A DNA stretch of 64,000 nucleotides from Chloroflexota bacterium (lineage in GTDB: Bacteria; Chloroflexota; Anaerolineae; Aggregatilineales; Phototrophicaceae), in the NCBI GenBank assembly GCA_013388745.1, contig JACAER010000056.1, forward strand, positions 54,958 to 118,957, in the 5' to 3' direction. Both the position numbers and the translations under genes were made by a program. Under the pieces are notes generated by a model. That model was not told the origin of the DNA, made no database searches, and saw only the letters and a list, made by a program, of their open reading frames with translations. Shown here one piece after another: positions 33,055 through 42,460 of the stretch. Numbering within the stretch: position 1 is the stretch's first letter; each line of letters begins with the position of its first letter.

Positions 33055-34158
33055 TTGACTTCGCTCGTACTCACCTTAACCGAAACGCTGCGCTATCGCG
33101 GCGCGGTAGGACAGTGGAGTTGGGTGCTCCATCGCGTGACCGGTCTGGGGGTCGTTCTGTTCATCATCCTGCACATTATCGATACCTCGTGGGCCGTCTT
33201 TTACCCCGACTTATATGTCAAGGCTATCGCGGCCTACCAGTCGCCGCTCTTCACCATCGGCGAATTCGCGCTGGTAGCCTGTGTTGTCTACCACGCCTAC
33301 AATGGGCTGCGCATCATCTTATTCGACGCGCGTCCGCTGTGGTGGCGCTTCCAACAGCGCGCCGCGATGGTGGTGTTGGCGGCCACAGCCCTCACGCTGA
33401 TTCCGGTCTTTATTCTGATGTTTAACCATGTGCTGAAGCACTACAGCGACACACCGCTGGTGCTGCCGCTGGGTGTTGTGCTGCTCGAACAAGTGCCGTT
33501 TGGCATTGGCATGGTGCTGGCGCTGGTGGCCGGTCTGGCGCTCTCCGGGCTGTATGGCGCGGTCTCAGGTGGCAAAGAAGCCGCTCCGCAGAGCAGCCGC
33601 GCCGAACGCTTCTGGTGGTCGTTCATGCGCCTTAGCGGCATCCTCATTATCCCGCTGGTCTTCGGCCACCTCGCCGGGATGCATGTCGTGCAGGGCGTGT
33701 TCGATATTCAAGGCTCGCACGTATTGGAGCGGGGAATCGCCGCCGGGCTGGAAGGCGGTCTGCCGGCGGTGGGCGCCAATATCGCGCAGGTCGGCGTGAA
33801 TTCATCGGGTACCGCGGTGGAATTTGTCGGCGATCGCTGGAACACGCTGGTGGCGGGGGTCGCCATCTGGCGTTTGTACGACGCCGGGCTGCTGGCGCTG
33901 GTGGTAGTGCATGGCTTCAACGGCCTGCGTTATGTGCTGACCGATTATACGATGAGCAGCCCGCTGCTGCGGCGCGGCATGATCTTCACCTGCGTCATCG
34001 GCGCGACCATTCTGCTGGTGCTCGGCAGCGGTATGCTGGTGCGGACGATCGACAGCACGGCTATCGAAATGGCGCGCAATTCGTTATGCCGGCTGTATGA
34101 AGAGAACCATACGGAAGTGCCGGAAGTGCTGCAATGCGCGGCGGAAACAGGTCAATAG
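33055..34158 (+). CDS. Succinate dehydrogenase membrane anchor, SdhC-SdhD fused in one chain
   Basis: This 367-residue protein anchors the complex and binds heme b and quinone. The TTG start follows a strong AGGAGAAGG. The first module (1-150) has SWVLHRVTGLGVVLFIILHI and VYHAYNGLRIILFD. The second (190-330) repeats the pattern with SFMRLSGILIIPLVFGHLAG and VVVHGFNGLRYVLTDY. A single chain thus carries what are usually separate SdhC and SdhD subunits, with about six to seven helices. It starts the sdhCD-sdhA-sdhB operon, ten bases before sdhA. Menaquinone as partner is likely but inferred. Confidence 0.9.
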   Translation: MTSLVLTLTETLRYRGAVGQWSWVLHRVTGLGVVLFIILHIIDTSWAVFYPDLYVKAIAAYQSPLFTIGEFALVACVVYHAYNGLRIILFDARPLWWRFQQRAAMVVLAATALTLIPVFILMFNHVLKHYSDTPLVLPLGVVLLEQVPFGIGMVLALVAGLALSGLYGAVSGGKEAAPQSSRAERFWWSFMRLSGILIIPLVFGHLAGMHVVQGVFDIQGSHVLERGIAAGLEGGLPAVGANIAQVGVNSSGTAVEFVGDRWNTLVAGVAIWRLYDAGLLALVVVHGFNGLRYVLTDYTMSSPLLRRGMIFTCVIGATILLVLGSGMLVRTIDSTAIEMARNSLCRLYEENHTEVPEVLQCAAETGQ

Positions 34159-34168
34159 GGAGTGATTC

Positions 34169-35998
34169 ATGGTCAAAACACATCAGTTTGACGCTATTAT
34201 TGTCGGCGCGGGCGGCGCGGGGCTGATGGCGGCGCTGTACGCCAGCAAAGGCGGCGCCAATGTGGCCGTCGTCAGCAAACTGTATCCCACGCGCAGCCAC
34301 ACCGGCACGGCGCAGGGCGGTATCGGCGCGGCGCTGGGCAATCTGGAAGAAGATAACCCGCTCTGGCACGCCTATGATACCGTCAAAGGCGGGGATTATC
34401 TGGCCGATCAGAACGCCGCCAAAGTGCTGGCGGAAGAAGCGATCGACGCCGTGATCGAATTGGAACACATGGGGCTGCCTTTTGACCGCACGCCAGAAGG
34501 CAAAATCAGCCAGCGGCGCTTCGGCGGCCACACCAGCAATTTTGGCGATAAACCGGTGCGCCGCGCCTGCCACGCCGCCGACCGCACCGGCCACATGATC
34601 CTGCAAACGCTTTACCAGCAGTGTATCAAGCATCACGTCAAATTCTTCGATGAATATCAGGTGGTCGATGCCATCATGAACAACGGCGCGTGCGCCGGCG
34701 TCGTTGCCATGCAGCTAGGCACGGGCGAATTGACGGTCTTTCATGGCAAAGCCACGTTGTTCGCCACCGGCGGTTGGGGCAAAATCTGGTCGGTGACCAG
34801 CAACGCCCACAGCCTGACGGGCGACGGCGCGGCAGTCGTTTACCGGCGCGGCGTGCCGATGCAGGACATGGAATTTTTCCAGTTCCATCCTACAGGCATC
34901 TATAAGCTCGGCATCCTGATTACCGAAGGCGTGCGCGGCGAAGGCGGCGTGCTCATCAACGGCAAGGGCGAGCGCTTCATGGAAAAGTACGCGCCGCGCA
35001 TCAAAGACCTGGCCAGCCGCGATGTCGTCAGCCGCGCCATTTACATGGAAATCAGCAGCGGCAACGGCGCGGGCAAAAACAAGGATTACGTCTATCTGGA
35101 TGTTACGCCCAAGACGGTCAACCGCTACTTCGCCGAAGCCGGCGACGAACGCCGCATTACCGCCGAAGATGTCGAAAAGAAGCTGCCCGATATTCTCGAA
35201 TTCTGCCGCGTGTATCTGGGCGTTGATCCGGTCAAAGACCCGATGCCCATTCAGCCGACAGCGCATTACGCCATGGGCGGTATCCCCACCAACGTCAACG
35301 CCGAAGCGGTGCTGGACGAACACTGGACAGTGATTCCCGGCCTGTACGCGGCGGGCGAAGTGGCCTGCGTAAGCTGTCACGGCGCCAACCGTCTGGGCAC
35401 CAATTCGCTGGTCGATCTGGTGGTCTTCGGGCGGCGCGGCGGCAAAAACATCGCCGATTACGTCAAACGCGCCGACTTTGTGCCGCTGCCCCCCGCGCCC
35501 GAACGCGAGATCGAAGCCGAACTCAACCGCATACGTAACGGCAAAGGCAAGACGCGCCCGCACGAACTGCGCAGCGCCATGCAAAAAGAGATGATGCAAA
35601 ATGTCGGCGTCTTCCGCGAAGAAAAAGGCCTCAACGGCGCGCTGGAAGTGGTGCGCGAACTGCGCGAACGCTTCAGCAAAGACCTGACGATTGACGACAA
35701 AGGCAGCACGTTCAATACCGACCTGATGGAAGCGTGGGAACTGGGCTGCCTGCTCGATCTGGCGGAGGCGACGGCGTTGGCCGCGCTCAAACGCACCGAA
35801 AGCCGCGGCGCGCACAGCCGCGAAGACTATAAAGAGCGCGACGACGCCAACTGGATGGTGCATTCACTGGTGACGCGGCATGGCAGCGAACTTTCGCCCA
35901 GCACCGCGCCCGCGCTCACTATCAATGTCAACAAAAAAGTCGATATGTCGCTGGCCGAAGTCGATCCGCGCTTCGCGCCCAAGGTCAGAACCTACTAG
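34169..35998 (+). CDS. sdhA: Succinate dehydrogenase flavoprotein subunit
   Basis: This 609-residue subunit oxidises succinate to fumarate. The FAD-binding N-terminus [20 protein letters not shown] and [16 protein letters not shown], with the His that binds FAD covalently, are present. The active site segments [34 protein letters not shown] and [20 protein letters not shown] are intact. Length and order match bacterial SdhA. It is translated between the anchor and sdhB, 20 bases before the latter. Confidence 0.97.
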   Translation: MVKTHQFDAIIVGAGGAGLMAALYASKGGANVAVVSKLYPTRSHTGTAQGGIGAALGNLEEDNPLWHAYDTVKGGDYLADQNAAKVLAEEAIDAVIELEHMGLPFDRTPEGKISQRRFGGHTSNFGDKPVRRACHAADRTGHMILQTLYQQCIKHHVKFFDEYQVVDAIMNNGACAGVVAMQLGTGELTVFHGKATLFATGGWGKIWSVTSNAHSLTGDGAAVVYRRGVPMQDMEFFQFHPTGIYKLGILITEGVRGEGGVLINGKGERFMEKYAPRIKDLASRDVVSRAIYMEISSGNGAGKNKDYVYLDVTPKTVNRYFAEAGDERRITAEDVEKKLPDILEFCRVYLGVDPVKDPMPIQPTAHYAMGGIPTNVNAEAVLDEHWTVIPGLYAAGEVACVSCHGANRLGTNSLVDLVVFGRRGGKNIADYVKRADFVPLPPAPEREIEAELNRIRNGKGKTRPHELRSAMQKEMMQNVGVFREEKGLNGALEVVRELRERFSKDLTIDDKGSTFNTDLMEAWELGCLLDLAEATALAALKRTESRGAHSREDYKERDDANWMVHSLVTRHGSELSPSTAPALTINVNKKVDMSLAEVDPRFAPKVRTY

Positions 35999-36018
35999 AG
36001 CGCTGGAGGCCAACCTAC

Positions 36019-36780
36019 ATGGACGTTACATTTCGCATTCGACGCTATAACCCGGATATTCCCGGCAAAAACAAGCCCTACTGGCAGGAATTCCGCCTGG
36101 CCGATGTTGACCCCAATGACCGCGTGCTGGAACTGCTGCACCGCATCAAGTGGGAACAGGACGGCACACTGACGCTGCGGCGTTCGTGCGCGCACGGCGT
36201 GTGCGGTTCAGACGCCATGCGCATCAACGGCGTCAACAAGCTGGCGTGCAAAGTGCTGATGCGCGACATCAACGGCAGCAAAGTACAGGTCGAGCCGATT
36301 CTGGGGCTGCCGGTCATTAAAGACCTGGTGGTGGATATGGAGCCGTTTTTCGGCCATTACCGCGAGGTCATGCCCTTTTTCGTCAACGACGAGCCGGTGC
36401 CCGCCAATGGCCGCGAACGCCTGCAATCGCCCGATGATCGCGCGCAGTATGACGACACGACCAAATGCATTTTGTGCGCGGCCTGTACGACTTCCTGCCC
36501 GTCGTTCTGGGCCAACGGCAAGTATGTCGGCCCGGCGGCCATCGTGCAGGCGCACCGCTTCATCTTCGACACGCGCGACCGCGCCGCCAAAGAACGCCTG
36601 AATGTGCTGGCCGAACCCAACGGCGTCTGGCGCTGCCGCACGATCTTCAACTGCACGCCGGCCTGCCCGCGCGGCATCGAAGTCACGCGCGCCATCGGCG
36701 AAGTCAAGCTGGCGATCCAGCGCGGCACGACCACCGGCATTGTCGATATTTCGACCATTCACATCAAAGAGCCGACGTAG
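36019..36780 (+). CDS. sdhB: Succinate dehydrogenase iron-sulfur subunit
   Basis: This 253-residue subunit passes electrons from SdhA to the anchor. The 2Fe-2S motif is CAHGVCGSDAMRINGVNKLAC, with Asp in place of the third Cys as in E. coli SdhB. The 4Fe-4S and 3Fe-4S motifs are CILCAACTTSCP and CRTIFNCTPACPRG. It ends the operon and is followed 26 bases later by a strong terminator shared with the convergent pcrA. Confidence 0.97.
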   Translation: MDVTFRIRRYNPDIPGKNKPYWQEFRLADVDPNDRVLELLHRIKWEQDGTLTLRRSCAHGVCGSDAMRINGVNKLACKVLMRDINGSKVQVEPILGLPVIKDLVVDMEPFFGHYREVMPFFVNDEPVPANGRERLQSPDDRAQYDDTTKCILCAACTTSCPSFWANGKYVGPAAIVQAHRFIFDTRDRAAKERLNVLAEPNGVWRCRTIFNCTPACPRGIEVTRAIGEVKLAIQRGTTTGIVDISTIHIKEPT

Positions 36781-36806
36781 AACCGCTGACCAGCGAGTCT
36801 GGCGTG

Positions 36807-36837
36807 AGGGGTACAGCCGCGCGCTGTGCCCCTTTTT
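36807..36837 (+). terminator. Intrinsic terminator of the sdh operon
   Basis: AGGGGTACAGC (36807-36817) and GCTGTGCCCCT (36823-36833) pair with one G-U, followed by five T. Confidence 0.85.
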
Positions 36838-36842
36838 GCTGC

Positions 36843-39341
36843 TCAGCCTTTGACCACCGTGAGCTTGGTGGCTTCCGCGATGATCGTTTTTGCGCCGTGT
36901 TTTTCGAACTGCACGACCAATTCTTCGTCGGCGCCGCGATGCTTGGCGCTGATGACGATGCCATCCCCATAAAGCACATGCTGCACGCGCTGGCCGCTGC
37001 GGTACTTGAGCGCCCGCGGCGGCGCGGAAGACGGCGCAGGCGGCGGCGCGCCGCGTTTGGGCGACTCGGCCAGCAGCGTGAGGTTGCTGAAGCTGGCGAG
37101 GAGCACCTTGATGTCATGTTTTTCGAACTGAATCGTCAGTTCTTCGTCGCTGCCGGAACGCCTGGCGTTGATGATGATGCCTTCGCCGTATTTGCTGTGC
37201 TGTACGCGCTGGCCGGTCTGGTATTTGGTGGGCGGCGCGGAGAGCGGCACAACAGCGTGTTTTTTGGTGTCGAAGGGAATGATTTTAGAGCGCGCGTCGC
37301 TGTCGCGGGCTTCGCGGCCACCGCCCTTGAGGAAGGCATCATCGCGCTCCCATGTCACCTGCTGCTTGTAGCTGCGCTCGCTGGCCGAAGCCGAAAGGCG
37401 CGGCGGCAGCCCTTCGGTCAGGTTTTCTGGCACATCCATCAAAAAACGCGAGGGCATACTGAGTTCGCTGCTGCCGAAGACCATGCGGCGAAAGGCATAG
37501 GTCACGAAAATTTCTTCTTCGGCGCGCGTGACGCCCACGTACAGCAGCCGGCGTTCTTCTTCCATACCTTCCGGTTCGCTCAGCGAGCGGGCGTGCGGCA
37601 GAATGCCTTCTTCCACGCCGCTCAAAAACACCACCGGATATTCCAGCCCTTTGGCGGCGTGCAGCGTCATCAATGTCACGGCGTCGGCGTCTTCGCGCAG
37701 TTGATCGACCTCCGACATCAGCGCCATATCGGCCATAAATTCGTTGAGCGGTGTGCCTTTGTCGCGCGCAGCGGCGATCAGGTTGCGCAGTTCCTCGATG
37801 TTATCCTCACGCTCGCGGATTTCTTCGACGCTGTCGCTGATTTCGCGCAGATACAGCCCATAAGCCAGCCGGGTGCGGATATCGTCGAACAACATGAGCA
37901 GGTCGCCGTTTTCGCGCTGCAACAGCGCGCGCCAATCGGCCAGCAGGCGCGCAAAATCCGCCAACTGGCGCGCGCTTTTGGGGCTGAGCGCGCTCGCTTC
38001 GCCGCGCCGCAGCCGTTCCAGCGCTTCGCCGTAGGTCAGGCGTTCAGCGGCGGCCCAGGCCATAAAATCTTCCTGTGATTTTTTGCCGATGCCGCGCTTG
38101 GGCACGTTAATCACGCGCGTAAAGCTCACGGTGTCGTTGGGATTGTTGATGAGGCGCAGATACGCCAGCAGATCCCGCACTTCGCGCCGCTTATAGAAGC
38201 CAACGCCGCCGACAATGCGGTGCGGGATGCCCGCCGCCACCAGCACGTCTTCCAGCGCGCGCGATTGGGCGTTCATGCGGTACATGAGGGCGAAATCGCG
38301 GTAGGCGAAGCGCCCGCTTTCGCGCAGGCGTTTGACCTGCGCGGCGATATAGCGCGCTTCGTCGTCCTGATCGTAGGCTTCATAGACAGTGATGCGCTTG
38401 CCATCCACGCCGCGCGCCGCCTGAAGAAACTTCGGTGTGCGATGCACATTTTTGGCGATCACCGCGCGCGCCACATCCAGCACAATCTGTGTCGAGCGGT
38501 AATTTTGCTCCAGCAGCACAACGCGCGCGCCGGGGTAATCGCGGCGGAAGTTGGCGACATTGCGGTAATCGGCGCCGCGAAAAGCGTAAATCGCCTGATC
38601 TTCGTCGCCGACCACAAAAGCGTTATTCTGCGGCTGCGCGAACAGCTTGACCAACTGATACTGCGCTGTGTTGGTGTCCTGGAATTCATCGACCAGAATG
38701 TACTCAAAAAGGCGCTGGTACTTGTCGCGCACGGCGGCGTTGCTACGCATGAGCAGCGCCATGTTCATCAGCAAATCGTCGAAATCCATGGCGTTATTTT
38801 CCAGCAGCAGCGCTTGATAACGCGGATAGGCGCGGGCGATCACTTCGCCCTGATAAGCGACCGGCTGGTATTCGTCGGGAGTAATCAATTCGTTTTTGAG
38901 GCTGGAAACCGCGTTGAGAATCTGGCGCGGCGGGAATTTTTTGGAATCGACGCCGAGTTCCGCCAGCACGCGCGTCATCACTTCCATCTGGTCGTCGGTA
39001 TCGTAAATCAGATAATCCGCGCCATAGGGGTGCTGCGCGTGTTCGCGCCGCAGCAGACGCGCGCAGATGGCGTGAAACGTGCCGATCAGCAGGCCGCGCT
39101 GTGCCCCGTTGAGCAGTTTTTCGACGCGCGCGCGCATCTCGCCGGCGGCTTTGTTGGTGAAGGTCACGGCAACGATGCGTTCCGGGTAAACGCGCAGTTC
39201 TTCGATCAGATAGGCGATGCGATGAGTCAGCACGCGCGTTTTGCCGCTGCCCGGCCCGGCCAGCACCAGCATCGGACCGTCGCCAGCCATGACGGCTTCG
39301 CGCTGCCGGTCGTTCAATCCATCCAAAAGCGCCGTCGCCAT
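36843..39341 (-). CDS. pcrA: UvrD/PcrA-type DNA helicase with duplicated C-terminal module
   Basis: This 832-residue superfamily 1A helicase unwinds DNA 3' to 5' in repair and at stalled transcription. Walker A is VLAGPGSGKTRVL near residue 30, and motifs II (LVDEFQDTN), III (VGDEDQAIYAFRGAD), V (MTLHAAKGLEYPVVFL) and VI (EERRLLYVGVTRAEE) are intact. The C-terminus carries two copies of a 50-residue module, GQRVQHSKYGEGIIINA and GQRVQHVLYGDGIVISA. One such Tudor-like module in PcrA binds RNA polymerase; two is more than usual. It is convergent with sdhB. Confidence 0.94.
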   Translation of the reverse strand: MATALLDGLNDRQREAVMAGDGPMLVLAGPGSGKTRVLTHRIAYLIEELRVYPERIVAVTFTNKAAGEMRARVEKLLNGAQRGLLIGTFHAICARLLRREHAQHPYGADYLIYDTDDQMEVMTRVLAELGVDSKKFPPRQILNAVSSLKNELITPDEYQPVAYQGEVIARAYPRYQALLLENNAMDFDDLLMNMALLMRSNAAVRDKYQRLFEYILVDEFQDTNTAQYQLVKLFAQPQNNAFVVGDEDQAIYAFRGADYRNVANFRRDYPGARVVLLEQNYRSTQIVLDVARAVIAKNVHRTPKFLQAARGVDGKRITVYEAYDQDDEARYIAAQVKRLRESGRFAYRDFALMYRMNAQSRALEDVLVAAGIPHRIVGGVGFYKRREVRDLLAYLRLINNPNDTVSFTRVINVPKRGIGKKSQEDFMAWAAAERLTYGEALERLRRGEASALSPKSARQLADFARLLADWRALLQRENGDLLMLFDDIRTRLAYGLYLREISDSVEEIREREDNIEELRNLIAAARDKGTPLNEFMADMALMSEVDQLREDADAVTLMTLHAAKGLEYPVVFLSGVEEGILPHARSLSEPEGMEEERRLLYVGVTRAEEEIFVTYAFRRMVFGSSELSMPSRFLMDVPENLTEGLPPRLSASASERSYKQQVTWERDDAFLKGGGREARDSDARSKIIPFDTKKHAVVPLSAPPTKYQTGQRVQHSKYGEGIIINARRSGSDEELTIQFEKHDIKVLLASFSNLTLLAESPKRGAPPPAPSSAPPRALKYRSGQRVQHVLYGDGIVISAKHRGADEELVVQFEKHGAKTIIAEATKLTVVKG

Positions 39342-39787
39342 AACAGGGTCTTTCTCTATGAACTGTTCGCTGCGACAGGCATTATAGCAGAAATCGGCGC
39401 GGGAAGGGGCGAAAACGCCGGAACGCTCAAGCGGGGAGACGCTCCGCCTTACATCCGCTAAGACAATACATCAACAGCTAGCGTAAAGACGCGGATTATC
39501 ACGGTTCAGGCGCGTGACCGCACCAGTCTCACCGATGATCTGGACGATATTCAGTTCATCCATCTGAAGGATAGCGTATGCAGCACGTATACCGCTAACA
39601 TGGCTTTGCTTATATCTCACGCGTCTTTGATCACCAGGTTTTGTTACCTAGCAGACAGGTATCTATGAACAAGACGCTGGCAGGGCTGGGTCTAGCGGTC
39701 TTCTGAGGCCATGCGGCTGCCACAAACTATTGCCGAGATGCCGCTTTGGACTGATAATTGGGTCATATGCAGGCAGGGGGAAATATT
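39342..39787 (-). other. Intergenic stretch between pcrA and the next gene
   Basis: No long gene is present. A 49-codon minus-strand frame (39471-39620) is described separately. The plus side just before 39788 holds an AGGGGGA ribosome site. I see no other structure. Confidence 0.5.
39471..39620 (-). CDS. Possible 49-residue small protein or gene remnant
   Basis: From a GTG at 39620 the frame reads RYKQSHVSGIRAAYAILQMD, then NIVQIIGETGAVTRLNRDNP and stops at 39471-39473. The composition is protein-like, but I recognise no family and there is no clear ribosome site. It may be the C-terminal remnant of a lost gene. Confidence 0.3.
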   Translation of the reverse strand: MRYKQSHVSGIRAAYAILQMDELNIVQIIGETGAVTRLNRDNPRLYASC

Positions 39788-40252
39788 ATGGCACAAGACC
39801 AGATCGACTATCGTGCGGTGCTCCGGCGCGTCGAAGAAGGCATCAAGAAGCAAAAAACAACAACGCGCGCCTTTTTTCTCGCCTCCAGTTTCACACTCTA
39901 CACCATTTTTATGCTCATCGGCTGGGGTATCGCCAGAGAGGCCGGCGTGCTGGTGAATGAAGACGCTGTCAGCGCTATGGTGATGCTCAGTGTGGCCGGC
40001 TTCATGAGTCTATTGTTTCAATTCATCTCGGTCATGCTGGAAACCAAAGCTGGCGAGGCCAGTATACGTGAACGGCTGATCGCGCGCGAACTGGGCGAAG
40101 AAATGCTGCGGCTGGGCATGGAAGACGAAGCACAGGACAAACGCAAGCGGGTCATGCGCCTGAGCAGCGACGGCGAATTGGCCGAAATTGTGGACGAAAG
40201 CAGCGCCGACGATTTCAGCGCGGAAGAACGCGGACGTTCGGCAGGCGCCTAA
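39788..40252 (+). CDS. Two-helix membrane protein, unknown
   Basis: This 154-residue protein has a short cytoplasmic N-terminus, two membrane helices (FLASSFTLYTIFMLIGWGIA and AVSAMVMLSVAGFMSLLFQF) and a charged C-terminal tail rich in Glu, Asp and Arg. I do not recognise the family. The start at 39788 follows AGGGGGA. It is convergent with the RodZ-like gene. Confidence 0.65.
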   Translation: MAQDQIDYRAVLRRVEEGIKKQKTTTRAFFLASSFTLYTIFMLIGWGIAREAGVLVNEDAVSAMVMLSVAGFMSLLFQFISVMLETKAGEASIRERLIARELGEEMLRLGMEDEAQDKRKRVMRLSSDGELAEIVDESSADDFSAEERGRSAGA

Positions 40253-40322
40253 AGCAGTCGCCTGCAAATTTCTGGGACAACATCGTCCGTTTCGCCTTTG
40301 CGATTGACCGCCAACTGACGAC

Positions 40323-41528
40323 TTAACCCGTTTTGGTGGGCGTCGGCGGCTGCGCCGGCAGCCGCGGCGGCAGATTGGCTGTGGCGCTCGGCGTGGGCGA
40401 AGGTGGCGGCGTATCGGTCGGGGGCAGCGTGGGGCCGGGTGTGTTGGTGCTGGTCGGCGTGCTGCTGGGTGTCGGTGTAGCGCTGGGCGTGGGCGTGATC
40501 GACGGTGTGTCGGTGGGCAGCGGCGTGTTGGTGGGCGTCGGGCTGGGGCCGGGCGTGCTGGTCGGCGTGAGCTGTTGAATCAACGCGCCCACATCAATCG
40601 CTGAGGTGGGCAGCGGCGTCGGGCTGAATTCCGGCGTGGGCGCGAAACCCGGCCCGGTGACGATCTGCATAGCGCTGCGCGTGAAGGTGATGTCGATACG
40701 CTGGCCGCGCCCGCCGAGCATCCCCTGCTGCTGGCCGTTGTAGCGCACATTCAAGGCCTGGGCGTTGCTGGCGGTTACGGTGATCGTATCGTTGGCGCGG
40801 TATTCGACAATCGTGCCCGGCGGCGCGATCCCGGCGTAACGTTCGATATCATCGGCCACAAAACGCAGCCATGTGCGTTCTGTCATTTCCACCAGCACCC
40901 ACACGCTGCGCCCATCCCATGTCGGCAGCGGGCTGGCCGCCGCCACAGCGCTTTCGGGCGAGGGGCGCGGGGTAAAGGTCGGCGCGGGTGTGCTGGTGGG
41001 CACGTCGGGCAGATCGCCGAGCACGCCGGCGGGCGCGTCGTTAGCGGGCGTGAGCGCCGGCTGCAAGATTTGCAGCGCGACGAAGGCGATCACTGCCAGC
41101 GCAGCCAACCCGACCAGCGTCATTACCAGCGAATTGAGCAGGCCGCCGCGCGCCGGACGGGTTTCCGCCCAGGTAACGCGCGGCAGCGTGGGGTTGGTAT
41201 CGGTAATCGAACGCGCGGCGCTCAGTTCGCGCGGCGGCGGTGTGCGCTCACGACGGGAGCGCGCGCGGCGTCCGCGCCGCTGGCCGTTGTGCAGCGCGTC
41301 TTCGTAAAACAGCACCACGCGTTCTTCATCCAGGCCGAGATAACGCGCATAATTGCGGATAAAGCCGCGCACCTGCACGGGCGACGCGCCGCTGACGTTA
41401 AAATCGCCGACTTCGAATTGTTCCAGAATGCGGCGGCGGATGCGCAAGTTCTGTTCAGCATCGTCCAGCGTTAATTCGCGTGCTTCGCGCGATTCACGCA
41501 GATAACGGCCAAGCGCTTGTGCATCCAT
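40323..41528 (-). CDS. RodZ-like protein: N-terminal HTH, one membrane helix, DUF4115, Thr/Pro-rich tail
   Basis: This 401-residue protein starts with an HTH_25 domain (LGRYLRESREARELTLDDAE, then VRGFIRNYARYLGLDEE). A basic stretch follows, then one helix (about 139-157). Outside the membrane a DUF4115-like region (VLVEMTERTWLRFVADD) leads into a tail of Thr, Pro and Ser repeats about 290-401. RodZ links the MreB cytoskeleton to wall growth; relatives without MreB nearby may play other roles. The low-complexity tail is typical of surface proteins in this lineage. Confidence 0.82.
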   Translation of the reverse strand: MDAQALGRYLRESREARELTLDDAEQNLRIRRRILEQFEVGDFNVSGASPVQVRGFIRNYARYLGLDEERVVLFYEDALHNGQRRGRRARSRRERTPPPRELSAARSITDTNPTLPRVTWAETRPARGGLLNSLVMTLVGLAALAVIAFVALQILQPALTPANDAPAGVLGDLPDVPTSTPAPTFTPRPSPESAVAAASPLPTWDGRSVWVLVEMTERTWLRFVADDIERYAGIAPPGTIVEYRANDTITVTASNAQALNVRYNGQQQGMLGGRGQRIDITFTRSAMQIVTGPGFAPTPEFSPTPLPTSAIDVGALIQQLTPTSTPGPSPTPTNTPLPTDTPSITPTPSATPTPSSTPTSTNTPGPTLPPTDTPPPSPTPSATANLPPRLPAQPPTPTKTG

Positions 41529-41621
41529 CGTTAGCGGTGGACTCCCGAACGGGGAAACAGGATGAGGCGCTGAGTCGCAGAGGCAGCGCCGCGCCGCCCG
41601 CGCCTCAGCAGACCAGTTTTT

Positions 41622-42206
41622 TTAAGCAGGATTTTCAGGTTCAGCGGCGGCAGGCGCTTCGAACGGCACATAAGCCGATTCAGGGCGCGTCTGTTCTTCC
41701 AGCGCTTTTTCCGCGGCTTTGGCGGCTTCGGCCGCGCGGGCGGCCAACAGGTTCGCCAGTTCGCCTTCGCGCACAATCGTGATGACCAGATGCGGCGACG
41801 TATCGCTGCCCAGACGCACAGGGATAGGGTGGGTGCCCAGTTCGCGCGGGACGATCTGGCTGATGCGGCGCTTGTTGATGTCGATGCCGGTTTTGGCGTT
41901 GAGCGCATCGGCGATTTCGGTGGTGGTGATCGAGCCGAAGAGCTTGCCAGTGGGGCTGGCGCGGCGTTCGAAGAACAGTTCCACGCCGTCGATCTGGCGC
42001 GCCAGTTCGTTGAGCCGGCCTTCGAGTTGGGCGCGGCGGGCGGCGGCCTGTTCGCGCAGCTTGGCGGCGCGCTTGACCTCGCCTTCGGTGGCCTTCACCG
42101 CCAGCTTCTTGGGGATCAGGTAATTGCGCGCGTAGCCGTCTTTGACATCGACGATTTCGCCGGCGACGCCTTGTTTATACACATCCGAAAGGAGAATGAC
42201 TTTCAT
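41622..42206 (-). CDS. rplI: 50S ribosomal protein L9
   Basis: This 194-residue protein has the L9 N-terminal signature MKVILLSDVYKQGVAGEIVD, then VKDGYARNYLIPKKLAVKAT. The connecting helix and C-terminal domain follow (LFGSITTTEIADALNAKTGI). The C-terminus is about 45 residues longer than usual and Ala/Glu-rich. It stands apart from rpsF and rpsR, the common neighbours. Confidence 0.95.
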   Translation of the reverse strand: MKVILLSDVYKQGVAGEIVDVKDGYARNYLIPKKLAVKATEGEVKRAAKLREQAAARRAQLEGRLNELARQIDGVELFFERRASPTGKLFGSITTTEIADALNAKTGIDINKRRISQIVPRELGTHPIPVRLGSDTSPHLVITIVREGELANLLAARAAEAAKAAEKALEEQTRPESAYVPFEAPAAAEPENPA

Positions 42207-42460
42207 GACCGAAACGTCCTTGCTTCAGGGCAGTATTTTCACTTCAGTTTTAGGGGGTTCATTATATAGGGCGCGCGCGCGCCTTGCCAAGTGCGAAGTC
42301 TTGGTTGTTTTGCCGCCCGCCTCTGCCATAATGGCGCACAGCCTGTCGATGCTCCGCCCTGCTGAAAGTCCTACCGCATCACCTGGCTGCCCATCCCATC
42401 AAACAACCTCCTATCCACACGTGTTGTCCTGCTTCTACCGCGTTTTTTGTGCCAATCTGC

